From assembly GCA_035545895.1 (NCBI GenBank), contig DASZXJ010000239.1:24973-88972 (forward strand): a DNA stretch of 64,000 nucleotides. The letters are read 5' to 3'. Positions 28,979-36,714 of the stretch are shown here, piece by piece. The position numbers and the translations under genes were made by a program. Within the stretch, counting starts at the first letter, position 1; every line of letters starts with the position of its first letter. A model generated the notes under the pieces. That model had not been told where the DNA came from, searched no databases, and worked only from the letters and a program-made list of their open reading frames with translations. The stretch is from DASZXJ01 sp035545895 (lineage in GTDB: Bacteria > Planctomycetota > Phycisphaerae > Tepidisphaerales > Tepidisphaeraceae).

Positions 28979-29722
28979 CTATTTCAAATCGAAATTGACG
29001 CTGACTTGGGCTCTGATCCCGATTTGTCCGAGCGGCATATTCTCGCCGGTTTCACCTTCGCCGGGGGATTGAATTGAATTCTGGGCCTGGACATATGAAT
29101 TGACGTTGTTGTTCCAGCCCCATCGCGCGTTCCATCCGCCGACGTAGCCGAAATATCCTTCTGAAATCGAAACCGGCTTACCGACTTCGCAATCGAGTTC
29201 CTTGGCGAGCAGCGACGCTTTTTCCTTAGCCGCGCGGGCCGCCATGGTTCGCGCCTGGTCGCGATATTTGCGCAACTCCGTCGTGCGATATTCAAACCCC
29301 ATCAACCGGTTCGCGCCGTTTTTCAACGAAGTATCGACCAGCGGCTCAAATTGCTTGATATCTTTCAGTGTCACGCTGAACATTCGGCGGGCAAAATACC
29401 CCTCGATGCCCTCACTCGGATGACTGCCATTGCGGTAGTGGATTTCAAATTCGAGGTCGGCAGTCTGGATTTGCTTCTCATCAACCTTCAATTCTTTAAT
29501 GGCAGCCAAAAGTCGTTGCATGGCGACATCGTTTTTTGACTTGGCTGCGTCAAGATTCCCATCAAACGTCTCAATGCCGACGTTGACAATCACTTCATCG
29601 GGCACAGCCCAGACGACGGCGTCGCCGGAAACACTGATCGAACGATTTGATACCTGCGCCGAAGAAATGCTGGACATCATCAAAAACACGATGGAACAGA
29701 TCGCGAACAGAGCACGATTCAT
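28979..29722 (-). CDS. Exported SIMPL-domain protein
   Basis: 247 residues with signal peptide LFAICSIVFLMMSSISSAQ (end near residue 23) followed by a SIMPL (DUF541) domain: ISVSGDAVVWAVPDEVIVNV near 29-48, AMQRLLAAIKELKV, and the conserved RAAKEKASLLAKEL near 183-196. These periplasmic proteins are linked in some bacteria to oxidative-stress tolerance and outer-membrane stability, but the biochemical role is poorly defined. A tail of Asn, Trp and Gly residues (GGWNARWGWNNN) is unusual. It lies 52 bp upstream of the sigma gene on the same strand and may be co-transcribed with it. Confidence 0.85.
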   Translation of the reverse strand: MNRALFAICSIVFLMMSSISSAQVSNRSISVSGDAVVWAVPDEVIVNVGIETFDGNLDAAKSKNDVAMQRLLAAIKELKVDEKQIQTADLEFEIHYRNGSHPSEGIEGYFARRMFSVTLKDIKQFEPLVDTSLKNGANRLMGFEYRTTELRKYRDQARTMAARAAKEKASLLAKELDCEVGKPVSISEGYFGYVGGWNARWGWNNNVNSYVQAQNSIQSPGEGETGENMPLGQIGIRAQVSVNFDLK

Positions 29723-29791
29723 CGCTAGATCCTTGTTGCACTATTCCATGAGACGCGTGGATAACAGGAAAGTTCCAATCGGGGAATTTTC

Positions 29792-29914
29792 GGTACTGGG
29801 TCAGTTCACAAGCAACGCCATTTTAGCCCCGCCGCGTGCGGCGGGGTTGGCGCTCGAAAACCCGCCGCAAGCGGCGGGGCTAAAATGAACCCATCTCAAA
29901 CTGACCCACTACCG
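29792..29914. repeat. P1 palindromic element, copy C
   Basis: A full P1 unit, starting GGTACTGGGTCAGTTCACA and ending TCAAACTGACCCACTACCG. Its right end abuts a VOC-family gene remnant exactly, and the TAG stop of that remnant is formed by the repeat sequence. This suggests insertion into, or right at the end of, that gene. Confidence 0.85.
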
Positions 29915-30012
29915 AATTTCCAGGCTTCCATCCTCGCGAATCGGAAACGCGCCCCAGGCGATTTCCCACAAATATCCATCCGGATCGGAAAAATACCCGC
30001 AATAACCACCCC
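29909..30012 (-). pseudogene. Remnant of a VOC-family (glyoxalase-like) gene, C-terminal end
   Basis: About 33 codons on the minus strand read WGGYCGYFSDPDGYLWEIAW, then GAFPIREDGSLEIR. This is the C-terminal strand-and-helix block of VOC/glyoxalase-like proteins (typical form GGYSGYFADPDGHLWEVAW). A TAA stop immediately precedes the first Trp, so no start or upstream part remains. The end runs straight into P1 copy C. It is a dead fragment next to another decayed gene. Confidence 0.75.
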
Positions 30013-30052
30013 ATTACAAATGATGCTCGCCTGAGCAATCACGCTTCCCAAC

Positions 30053-30240
30053 TAATCGAAGATGGCGCGAATGTTGTGGGCGTTGTATTTTTTTGATCCC
30101 CGCACGAACACGATGCAACGCTTCAGGAAATGGGTGCCTGCTCAAATATAAAATGCCACCTTGATATGAGCACGATACGTCCACTGATCGAACGGCAAAG
30201 TGCAATTCTCAAATCCACCGAGTAACTCGTTGTCGGTCAC
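30053..30240 (-). pseudogene. Frameshifted remnant of a conserved hypothetical gene
   Basis: A possible GTG start at 30240 gives VTDNELLGGFENCTLPF, then DQWTYRAHIKVAFYI, followed by a stop. A shift to another frame continues with LYLSRHPFPEALHRVRAGIK, and a second shift gives KKYNAHNI. Joined, this matches the start of a widespread family of unknown function whose members read roughly CTLPKAEWTHRAHLRVA, then a conserved HPF-EAL block and RAGIRRYNAAHG. Two indels and the missing C-terminus mark it as a pseudogene. It sits directly downstream of the BrnA-like antitoxin gene. Confidence 0.7.
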
Positions 30241-30250
30241 GAAGGTTTTC

Positions 30251-30577
30251 CTAGGCCGCTCCGGACATCATTCTTTTCAGCGCCGAAGCGATCATCTGCG
30301 AGCGGCTGATTTCATGTTGATTCGCCCAGCGATCCGCCTGACGAAGCAGGCCACGCTCCATCGATATGCGGATTTTTTCGACACCTTCTCCAACCTTGGG
30401 CCGGCCTGCCTTTCGCTTGGCACGACGGTGCAGCGCTCGCTGGGCCGGAGTGAGCGATTTGCCCGTCAATCCAAACGATTCTTGATCGTATTTTGCCACC
30501 TCGCGGTCGCGTTCGGCATCGGACATGGACATAAAACGTTCGTAAGCCGAAACCCTGGCTGTTTTTTGATTTTTCAT
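30251..30577 (-). CDS. Antitoxin, BrnA-like ribbon-helix-helix protein
   Basis: 108 residues. The basic N-terminal half is predicted helical and coil (ERFMSMSDAERDREVAKYDQ); the C-terminal segment VEKIRISMERGLLRQADRWA followed by ISRSQMIASALKRMM has the strand-helix-helix pattern of RHH DNA-binding antitoxins. Its ATG overlaps the stop of the upstream toxin gene as ATGA, the classic toxin-then-antitoxin order of BrnTA loci. It should neutralise the toxin and repress the operon. The family name is inferred from position and fold, not from strong sequence identity. Confidence 0.7.
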   Translation of the reverse strand: MKNQKTARVSAYERFMSMSDAERDREVAKYDQESFGLTGKSLTPAQRALHRRAKRKAGRPKVGEGVEKIRISMERGLLRQADRWANQHEISRSQMIASALKRMMSGAA

Positions 30578-30843
30578 CGTTCTCTCCTGCGAAATTGTCG
30601 TTTCTCGCGTTCAGTTAATGGCCGCGCGTGAATGACATAAACAACTTCATCGGGCGAGAAAATATAGATCACCTGGATATATCGCCCCTGCTCAGTCTGT
30701 CCGCGGACTTTAAACTTGCCGTCCCCTTCGAATCGCGGCCAGGGCCGCCGGGCACGATTGACCACAAATTCCATTTCATCGACATCAACCCCATGGGAAG
30801 ACGCATGTTCGATATTCCACTCGTTCCAGCGAAATTCGTACAT
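30574..30843 (-). CDS. Toxin, BrnT-like ribonuclease
   Basis: 89 residues. BrnT proteins are RelE-fold RNases that stop translation. The pattern is present: N-terminal YEFRWNEWNIEHASSHGVDV with the aromatic, Trp and His positions, a middle KFKVRGQTEQGRYIQVIYIF strand pair, and the C-terminal VYVIHARPLTEREKRQFRRR with the Arg cluster. The gene comes first and overlaps the RHH antitoxin by 4 bp. Both lie among decayed genes, as expected for a mobile or addictive locus. Activity is untested. Confidence 0.75.
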   Translation of the reverse strand: MYEFRWNEWNIEHASSHGVDVDEMEFVVNRARRPWPRFEGDGKFKVRGQTEQGRYIQVIYIFSPDEVVYVIHARPLTEREKRQFRRRER

Positions 30844-31268
30844 TATTTAAGTGTACACCAAATTAGCGCGAAGTCAAAGAATTTGAAATGGCAGCAAAGC
30901 GGCCAGTCTTCGCACTCTCACCAGAATCGCGAATTCCATTTTTTCGCGAAAGATCCCGGTGAGGTCGGCTGGGATGTAGAAATCGATATTGTCCATGCCA
31001 AGTTTACCAAACGGCCGGCCGAGCGAAACGTCGAACTCATTGCCCGCCTCACCTAGCGTCTTGATTCGCGATATCAACCACGGCCAGCAGTTCAAAATTC
31101 GGAGATTCTCGGACCACCGGCCTCCATGCGCGACCCGCTCCGCCAAGGCCCGGCTTGGATCGGGCGAATTCTGTTCATGCTCAAATCTCCCATCAAATAT
31201 TATCGCCGTGGTGAATTTTCCCTCCAGCGCGTAGAATGCCGCCCGACATTCACGGAAGAAGGACGTAC
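30844..31268. other. Intergenic region, no assigned gene
   Basis: About 425 bp between the toxin gene and the divergent GH57 gene. A 90-residue minus-strand frame (30874-31146, middle part GEAGNEFDVSLGRPFGKLG) and an overlapping plus-strand frame exist, but neither has a recognised domain, a good ribosome-binding site or a clear partner. It may be a decayed gene like its neighbours. The last 60 bases hold the leader of the GH57 gene. Confidence 0.45.
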
Positions 31269-32447
31269 ATGGCTTCGGTTTGTTTTTACTTTCAGGTTCA
31301 TCAACCGCTGCGACTGCGACGATACAGCGTCTTTGATACCGATAGGCACTATTTCGACGATTTCAAGAACGGCGAGATCCTGCGCAAAGTCGCCGCCAAA
31401 TGTTATCTGCCCGCCAACAAAATGCTGCTCGACGCCATCCGCCGGCATGAAGGCCGATTTCGCGTCGCCTTTTCCATCACGGGCATGGCCATCGAACAGC
31501 TCGAACAGCACGTGCCCGAAGTCATCGATACGTTTCACGAACTGAACAAAACCGGCTGCGTCGAATTTCTCAGTGAGACGTATTACCACTCGCTGGCGTT
31601 TTTGTACTCTTCGCAAGAATTCCGCGAGCAGGTCGAGATGCACCGCGCCAAGATCAAATCGCTCTTCGGCCAGGAGCCGCGCGTCTTCCGCAACACCGAA
31701 CTCATTTATAACAATGAACTGGCTGAGTTCATCAGCCACATGGGGTATGACGGCATTCTGAGTGAGGGCGCCGACCAGGTGCTGGGCGCACGCAGCCCCA
31801 ATGTTCCCTACCGTCCGCCGGGCGCAAGCAAGATCAAACTGCTGCTGAAGAATTATCGTTTAAGCGATGACATCGCATTTCGATTCAGCAACCGCGCCTG
31901 GGAGCAGTGGCCGCTGACTGCTGAGAAATTTGCGCAATGGATCACACAGATCAACGGCAACGGACAGCTCTGCAACCTGTTTCTCGATTACGAAACCTTC
32001 GGCGAGCATCAGTGGGCCGACACGGGCATTTTCGATTTCATGAAACACGTACCCGGCGAAGTGATGAAGGCGTCCAGCGAAAATAACTTCCTCACGCCCA
32101 GCCAGGTGATCGACAAATACGACACCGCCGGCGATCTGGATGTAGCCCACATGATCAGCTGGGCCGACACCGAGCGCGACCTGTCCGCGTGGCTCGGCAA
32201 CGCCATGCAATCCAACGCATTGCACGAGTTATACAAACTGGAAAGCCCGCTCAAGGAGCACGGCGATCCGCAATTGCTAGCCGACTGGCGCAAGCTCCAG
32301 ACCAGCGACCATTTCTACTATATGTGCACCAAATACTGGGCCGACGGGGACGTGCACAAATACTTCTCCCCCTACGAAAGCCCCTACGACAGCTACATCA
32401 ATTTCATGAACGTGCTGGACAACATCCAGACGCGGATCAGGGAATAG
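31269..32447 (+). CDS. Glycoside hydrolase family 57 alpha-amylase-like
   Basis: 392 residues from ATG 31269, so that the product starts MASVCFYFQVHQP as in the family. The five GH57 regions are recognisable: HQP (11-13), the second near FSITGMAIEQLE, the nucleophile Glu144 in FRNTELIYNNELA, the acid Asp240 in FLDYETFGEHQW, and a later helical region. It is intracellular (no signal peptide) and would act on alpha-1,4-glucan such as glycogen or starch fragments, together with the debranching enzyme at 25451. The length is near that of short single-domain GH57 members. Confidence 0.88.
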   Translation: MASVCFYFQVHQPLRLRRYSVFDTDRHYFDDFKNGEILRKVAAKCYLPANKMLLDAIRRHEGRFRVAFSITGMAIEQLEQHVPEVIDTFHELNKTGCVEFLSETYYHSLAFLYSSQEFREQVEMHRAKIKSLFGQEPRVFRNTELIYNNELAEFISHMGYDGILSEGADQVLGARSPNVPYRPPGASKIKLLLKNYRLSDDIAFRFSNRAWEQWPLTAEKFAQWITQINGNGQLCNLFLDYETFGEHQWADTGIFDFMKHVPGEVMKASSENNFLTPSQVIDKYDTAGDLDVAHMISWADTERDLSAWLGNAMQSNALHELYKLESPLKEHGDPQLLADWRKLQTSDHFYYMCTKYWADGDVHKYFSPYESPYDSYINFMNVLDNIQTRIRE

Positions 32448-32472
32448 ATCCGCCATTAAGATCAACTGGCAA

Positions 32473-33087
32473 TTACCAAACGTTGTCGGGAGAGTTCACT
32501 CTCCGTCCGTCTGGGACTGGCACATCCGCTGAGTGGTACCAAGAATCATTCCGCTTCAGGAAATCTGCCAATGGCTTGTTTTCGAATTGTTCTGCTTCAT
32601 TGGGGTTCGTTTCGTTTTTCGAGTTGGCCCTCAAGGTCGTGTAATAATTCCCCTCGTAATAACCCAATTCGTAAAAAACGTAGTAGTGACCTCCCTTTGC
32701 CAAATCGATCCGTAAAATCCCATAGTAAGGAGTTTGGGGATGATTACGATTTTGAACGTTTGGCGACGAAGTCCGGAGAATTGAAACCAGTTCGTTTGCT
32801 GATTCAGGCGCGACGATTTTCTTGCGGGCTTTACGGTCGTACTCCTCTTCGGAAAATGGCCATCCTGCGCCGGGATCGAATTTTAGAATCTCGATCGAAC
32901 TGATGTCCGCCATCGTGATTGAAGTCGATTGAATTTCTCGAACAAACGAAGGGGCCGAGTTGTGGTTTGAAAGAAGAAACCAGATTATCGGGACTGCTCC
33001 TAGCGAAAAGATTACAGACGAGAGTAGAAAAATCCGCTTCCAATTTGGAGGCTTACTCGCGGATACTTTTGGTGCCGCTTGTAACAT
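32473..33087 (-). CDS. Single-span membrane protein of unknown function
   Basis: 204 residues. A short basic N-terminus is followed by one membrane helix near 19-41 (RIFLLSSVIFSLGAVPIIWF), then an exported domain rich in Tyr, Asn and Glu with beta-like segments (GILRIDLAKGGHYYVFYELG). The Phe, Tyr and Trp content and predicted strands suggest a small globular domain. Base composition is a little more AT-rich than its neighbours, and no homologue is recognised. It lies 51 bp downstream of the AsmA-like gene on the same strand. Confidence 0.6.
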   Translation of the reverse strand: MLQAAPKVSASKPPNWKRIFLLSSVIFSLGAVPIIWFLLSNHNSAPSFVREIQSTSITMADISSIEILKFDPGAGWPFSEEEYDRKARKKIVAPESANELVSILRTSSPNVQNRNHPQTPYYGILRIDLAKGGHYYVFYELGYYEGNYYTTLRANSKNETNPNEAEQFENKPLADFLKRNDSWYHSADVPVPDGRRVNSPDNVW

Positions 33088-33138
33088 GGTCGCGACTTCT
33101 CGACATCGCCAATGGCGACTCCGATCTCACTTCTCAAC

Positions 33139-34008
33139 CTACTTTGACCCAGCTGGCTTCTTATCTCCACCGAGCAATCCGCCCAATCCCTTTTCAATCG
33201 CCTTGCCCGCGTCTTTGCCTACATCACCCGGCAGTTGCTTGGTGATTTCTGATGTGATCTTGCCGACCTGTTTATTCACCACAGCCGTCACCTGCTGTTT
33301 CACCTGATCGACATTGAGGCTGAGCAATTGCTTTACTTCCGGCGGCAGGTCGCCGAGTTCGGTCGCCTTCTGCGCCAGCGCGGTGATTGCCAGCATCACC
33401 ACCTGTTTGATCGCCACGCCGTTCTTGTTTCCATCAGCTGTGCCGATGTCCTTCAGTTCCACCGATGGAATGGGCACGTTGATTTCCTTGGACAAACCCG
33501 GAATGCCCGGGCGAATGACGACGACCGCGTTGTTGATCTTCAAATCGTTGATGATCAATCGAATCGGCTGCCCGGCTTCGCGTGTGCCGGTGGCGGGCTT
33601 GTCATTTTCCGCCGGCTGAGCCGAGGGCTGGTCCATCAACGTCTGGAAATTAAATTTGCCGCCGGATTGTTCGATCACCAGGTGCGGCTTATCGACGACG
33701 ATCTGATCCACCGCGATCGGGTCTGCACGCAAGTGCCCGACACTCACGCCCACTTTCACGCCATCCAGCGTAAACATCCGCGGCGCTTCATATCCCTTGG
33801 GCGAGGCAATCTGCAGATCGCTCAGCCCAAGACTTCCGCCCAGGAGCGAAACATTGGCCCCGCCAAGGGTTGTCTGAAGATTCAGCGAACTGGTCGCCTG
33901 CGTTTCGACGACCGACCGAACGATGCCATTGAGCATTAGAAACACAACGACGACCGCAACGATGATTAAAAGCACAACCCCGCCGCCGATCCATTTCAGT
34001 TTCTTCAT
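33139..34008 (-). CDS. AsmA-like membrane-anchored protein
   Basis: 289 residues. One N-terminal anchor (WIGGGVVLLIIVAVVVVFLM, near 5-27) is followed by the AsmA/DUF748-type block: LNLQTTLGGANVSLLGGSLG, ISDLQIASPKGYEAP-like text, and VDQIVVDKPHLVIEQSGGKF leading to NFQTLMDQ. AsmA-like proteins form beta-taco bridges linked to lipid traffic between membranes; this one is short. The C-terminal third turns helical and ends in GKAIEKGLGGLLGG, then Lys-rich. An envelope role is likely; partners are unknown. Confidence 0.75.
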   Translation of the reverse strand: MKKLKWIGGGVVLLIIVAVVVVFLMLNGIVRSVVETQATSSLNLQTTLGGANVSLLGGSLGLSDLQIASPKGYEAPRMFTLDGVKVGVSVGHLRADPIAVDQIVVDKPHLVIEQSGGKFNFQTLMDQPSAQPAENDKPATGTREAGQPIRLIINDLKINNAVVVIRPGIPGLSKEINVPIPSVELKDIGTADGNKNGVAIKQVVMLAITALAQKATELGDLPPEVKQLLSLNVDQVKQQVTAVVNKQVGKITSEITKQLPGDVGKDAGKAIEKGLGGLLGGDKKPAGSK

Positions 34009-34045
34009 GGTGATGCTCCGTTCAAAATGACGCCAGTCAGCGAAT

Positions 34046-34615
34046 TCATTGCTCGGGAGTATCGATCAACTGTTGCAACCGCGCCGCCAGTGCTGGTGAA
34101 AAACGAGAGGTCCAACCATTGTCGATCAGTCCAATGTCCAGCATATCCAGCAAATGCACCTGATCTTTTCGTCGAAATGAAGTCAGTTTCATCCGCACCA
34201 GAGCTTCAAGCGATACCACTCGAAAGTTTTCCGGCTTTTCCGACTCGTTCACATCCGGCGCGGCAGCTTCATATTCCGGACGAACCTTCTCGCCTGCCAT
34301 GACGACATGCACCGCATCGCGAACTTTGGCATCGGGGCCATCGAGGAAAACATCCATGCCTGCCACATGCCTGCGAATGAATCCCGCGCTCTGAAGCGCC
34401 TTGGCGGCAGCGTCCAGATCAGAGCGCCTCAGCAGGATATCAACATCCTGCGTATTGCGGACGGCGGCGGCGTCCACGGTTGCAACCCATGCCGCTACCG
34501 CATTTCCGCCGGCGATCGCGTATGGAATGCCAGCCGCCTCCAGCGCGGCCGATGCCCGCTTCAATCGATCGCGCACGCGTTCCACGCCCAGCACCATCCT
34601 GTCCAGCAGAGACAT
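34046..34615 (-). CDS. Nucleotidyltransferase-like protein
   Basis: 189 residues from ATG 34615 (MSLLDRMVLGVERVRDRL); the upstream in-frame start at 34657 lacks a good leader. The fold signature is AIAGGNAVAAWV near 40 and TQDVDILLRRSDLDAA near 58-75, matching the GG and D-x-D of the nucleotidyltransferase superfamily, with a C-terminal helical part (SLEALVRMKLTSFRRKDQVH). Such proteins often act as antitoxin or toxin partners or are stand-alone. No small partner overlaps here. Confidence 0.65.
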   Translation of the reverse strand: MSLLDRMVLGVERVRDRLKRASAALEAAGIPYAIAGGNAVAAWVATVDAAAVRNTQDVDILLRRSDLDAAAKALQSAGFIRRHVAGMDVFLDGPDAKVRDAVHVVMAGEKVRPEYEAAAPDVNESEKPENFRVVSLEALVRMKLTSFRRKDQVHLLDMLDIGLIDNGWTSRFSPALAARLQQLIDTPEQ

Positions 34616-34710
34616 GTTTGAATACTTCCGAAGCACGACTCCAGTATACTCGCCCACAATTGCTTAACACACCACGATTCCGCCAGAACCGGAAATTCGA
34701 TACTGATAAT

Positions 34711-34736
34711 GTGACACGGCTTTCAGCCCATGTCAC
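34711..34736. repeat. Short palindrome related to family P2
   Basis: GTGACACGGC at the left is matched by GCCCATGTCAC at the right around TTTCA, giving a 26-bp hairpin that resembles the outer ends of P2 repeats at 1555 and 62751. It lies between infA and the nucleotidyltransferase gene and could also help end the infA transcript. Confidence 0.5.
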
Positions 34737-34862
34737 GTTCAAATCACACACGCTGCATCCAAAGCCATTATAAAGAGACGAAGTTGCTCCGCGGAAAACA
34801 TGATGATTTCGCGCTCAGGATCGTGATGAATACACGCGATATGGTGGCTGGGATGTCCGAAA

Positions 34863-35084
34863 TCACTTCTGCCGGAAGACGATGCGGCCGCGAGTAAGGT
34901 CGTACGGAGAAAGCTCCACCTTCACCCGGTCTCCCGGCAGAATTCGAATGAAATGCTTGCGCATCTTGCCGGAAACAATTCCCAGTATTTCACGGTCGGA
35001 ATTATCGAGTTTGAGCTTGAACATCGCGTTGGGCAACGCGGTAACGACGGTGGCTTCGATCTCAATCGGCTCGGACTTGGGCAC
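34863..35084 (-). CDS. infA: Translation initiation factor IF-1
   Basis: 73 residues, full length for IF-1. The single S1-like OB-fold is clear: [20 protein letters not shown], then [20 protein letters not shown] and [19 protein letters not shown]. It binds the ribosomal A site and helps select the start codon. The N-terminus [10 protein letters not shown] is slightly longer than the E. coli form. No ribosomal protein gene is adjacent, so infA is isolated here from the usual ribosomal cluster. Confidence 0.95.
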   Translation of the reverse strand: MPKSEPIEIEATVVTALPNAMFKLKLDNSDREILGIVSGKMRKHFIRILPGDRVKVELSPYDLTRGRIVFRQK

Positions 35085-35231
35085 TAGAACTCTCCAAAGG
35101 TTGAGGACGAATGTTAACCGGGAAGGAGACGTGTAACAAGGTGCTCAATCCGATGTCGCCATGGACCGCCATTCGTGGCGATCGCTTGAAACGCCTTGAT
35201 CCATCGCGCGAATATCGGTGAATCATCCAGC

Positions 35232-36554
35232 TTATCGAACCATTGCGTAAGCCGCCCACGTGAAAGCCGCCTGTCCATGCAGGTCGCCGAGCGCGCGGGG
35301 GCGATCATTGTAAAAGGCAGCGTCACTGATTGTATAAGCGTTGGTGCCGACCGAAACATCCTTCACATTGCCATCGGCATCGACGTAGCTGCATAAACCG
35401 ATCCATGCCTTGCGGACTGGTTCCTTATATGTGGCCGCGTCGAGCCAACCTTTGCGCACGCCAGTCGCCATGGCGAAGGTGAACATTCCAGTGCCGGAAG
35501 TTTCCGGCCACGACTCTTCATGGTCGATCAATTGCCTCCACATGCCATTAGGCGCCTGGTACTTGAGCAGGCCAGCCATCATCTTTTTGTAACCTTCCAT
35601 CACGCGTGCGCGCTGGGGATGGTTTTCCGGGAGTTCGCTCAGTAGTTCCGCCATTCCGACTGCAAACCATCCATCGCCTCGGCCCCAGTAAAACTTGACA
35701 TCATCGCTATGATAAAATAATCCGTTGGGTTGCTGGATGCGGTCGAGGTACGCCGACACTTCCTTCGCGGCGCGATCAAGATAAACCGGGTCTTTCGTGA
35801 CGCGATAAGCCTCGGTCTGCAGGCTGATGATCATGAACATGTCATCCGCCCAGAAGCGCGATTGCCGAGTCAGACCATTTTCATCGGGATTGACCCACTG
35901 ATCGTCAGCACTCTTTTTGCCGATCGGCAGGTAACGTGCATCGCCGGTCTGACGATAGATTTCCATCGGAAGGATTCCGAAGACGCTTCGATCGACATGA
36001 TCGGCCACGGGGATCATGTTCAGGGCAGTGGCGGCGGCTGGACTGACTCCGCGTTGACCACCCCCTGCGCCTCGCGAGGTGGGACCGCGATTGCCATCGC
36101 CGCGGGCGAGTCCATCGGCTCCGCGGGTCGCAGCGCCGCCGCGACCTTGTCCGCCTCGCTGTCCCCGCCCGCGTCCGCCGGCGGGTGCTGCAGCGCCGGC
36201 TCCGCCGGCAGGCGGCGCATGGCCACCGGGCGGATTAAGCATGCCTTGATACCGCGTCACCAGCGCCTCAAGCAGCGCCTTGTCTTTGATCGTTGCGGCA
36301 AAACGGACCGAGCCGTAGCCGGTGCAAACTTCCGGATAAATCAGGCCATACGCCTGCGACGCCATCGTCGGACGGGCGATCAGATTGCGCACAGCGCGCG
36401 ATCCCATTTCCTTCGGATCAGCGCCTTGAGGCCAAGCGCCCCAAAATTCCATGGAGGAGATTTCGCGGTTTGATGGTTGGCCATTTTGAGCACAACCCAT
36501 CGGGGTACCGACAAGTAAGACCAACAGCGTGACGCAGACAATGGGGGTTCTCAT
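35232..36554 (-). CDS. Exported GH105-type unsaturated rhamnogalacturonyl hydrolase with Gly/Arg-rich insert
   Basis: 440 residues from ATG 36554. The lipoprotein-like signal LLVLLVGTPMGCAQ puts a candidate lipid-bearing Cys at about 21. The (alpha/alpha)6-barrel of GH105/GH88 shows SRFWADDMFMIISL with catalytic Asp237 (or 238) and FYWGRGDGWFAVGMAELLSE near 288-307. It would remove the unsaturated uronic acid from lyase products, feeding KduI/KduD. Residues about 109-172 are a Gly, Ala, Arg-rich stretch (GGRGRGQRGGQGRGG) that interrupts the barrel before helix 3 or so, an unusual insertion. Confidence 0.85.
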   Translation of the reverse strand: MRTPIVCVTLLVLLVGTPMGCAQNGQPSNREISSMEFWGAWPQGADPKEMGSRAVRNLIARPTMASQAYGLIYPEVCTGYGSVRFAATIKDKALLEALVTRYQGMLNPPGGHAPPAGGAGAAAPAGGRGRGQRGGQGRGGAATRGADGLARGDGNRGPTSRGAGGGQRGVSPAAATALNMIPVADHVDRSVFGILPMEIYRQTGDARYLPIGKKSADDQWVNPDENGLTRQSRFWADDMFMIISLQTEAYRVTKDPVYLDRAAKEVSAYLDRIQQPNGLFYHSDDVKFYWGRGDGWFAVGMAELLSELPENHPQRARVMEGYKKMMAGLLKYQAPNGMWRQLIDHEESWPETSGTGMFTFAMATGVRKGWLDAATYKEPVRKAWIGLCSYVDADGNVKDVSVGTNAYTISDAAFYNDRPRALGDLHGQAAFTWAAYAMVR

Positions 36555-36714
36555 ATGACACATCGCCGACAATCCTCCAGCCTAGGGGACGCACCTACAT
36601 ACTGCCCTGTTGCTTGTATGTTGCATCGAATGCCGCTGGTCCGTGCGAGAATCGAAGGGCCCGCCCCACGGTCTTCGTGATAACCCGTTATGAAATGGGA
36701 TGCAACAACGCAGC

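Noticed and set aside
30628..31056. Plus-strand frame across the toxin gene
   Set aside because: Antisense to the BrnT-like gene, no domain, no ribosome-binding site.
34740..34862. Minus-strand frame after infA reading HHDPEREIIMFSAEQLRLFI
   Set aside because: It looks somewhat protein-like but has no start outside infA and no recognised family; too short to call.
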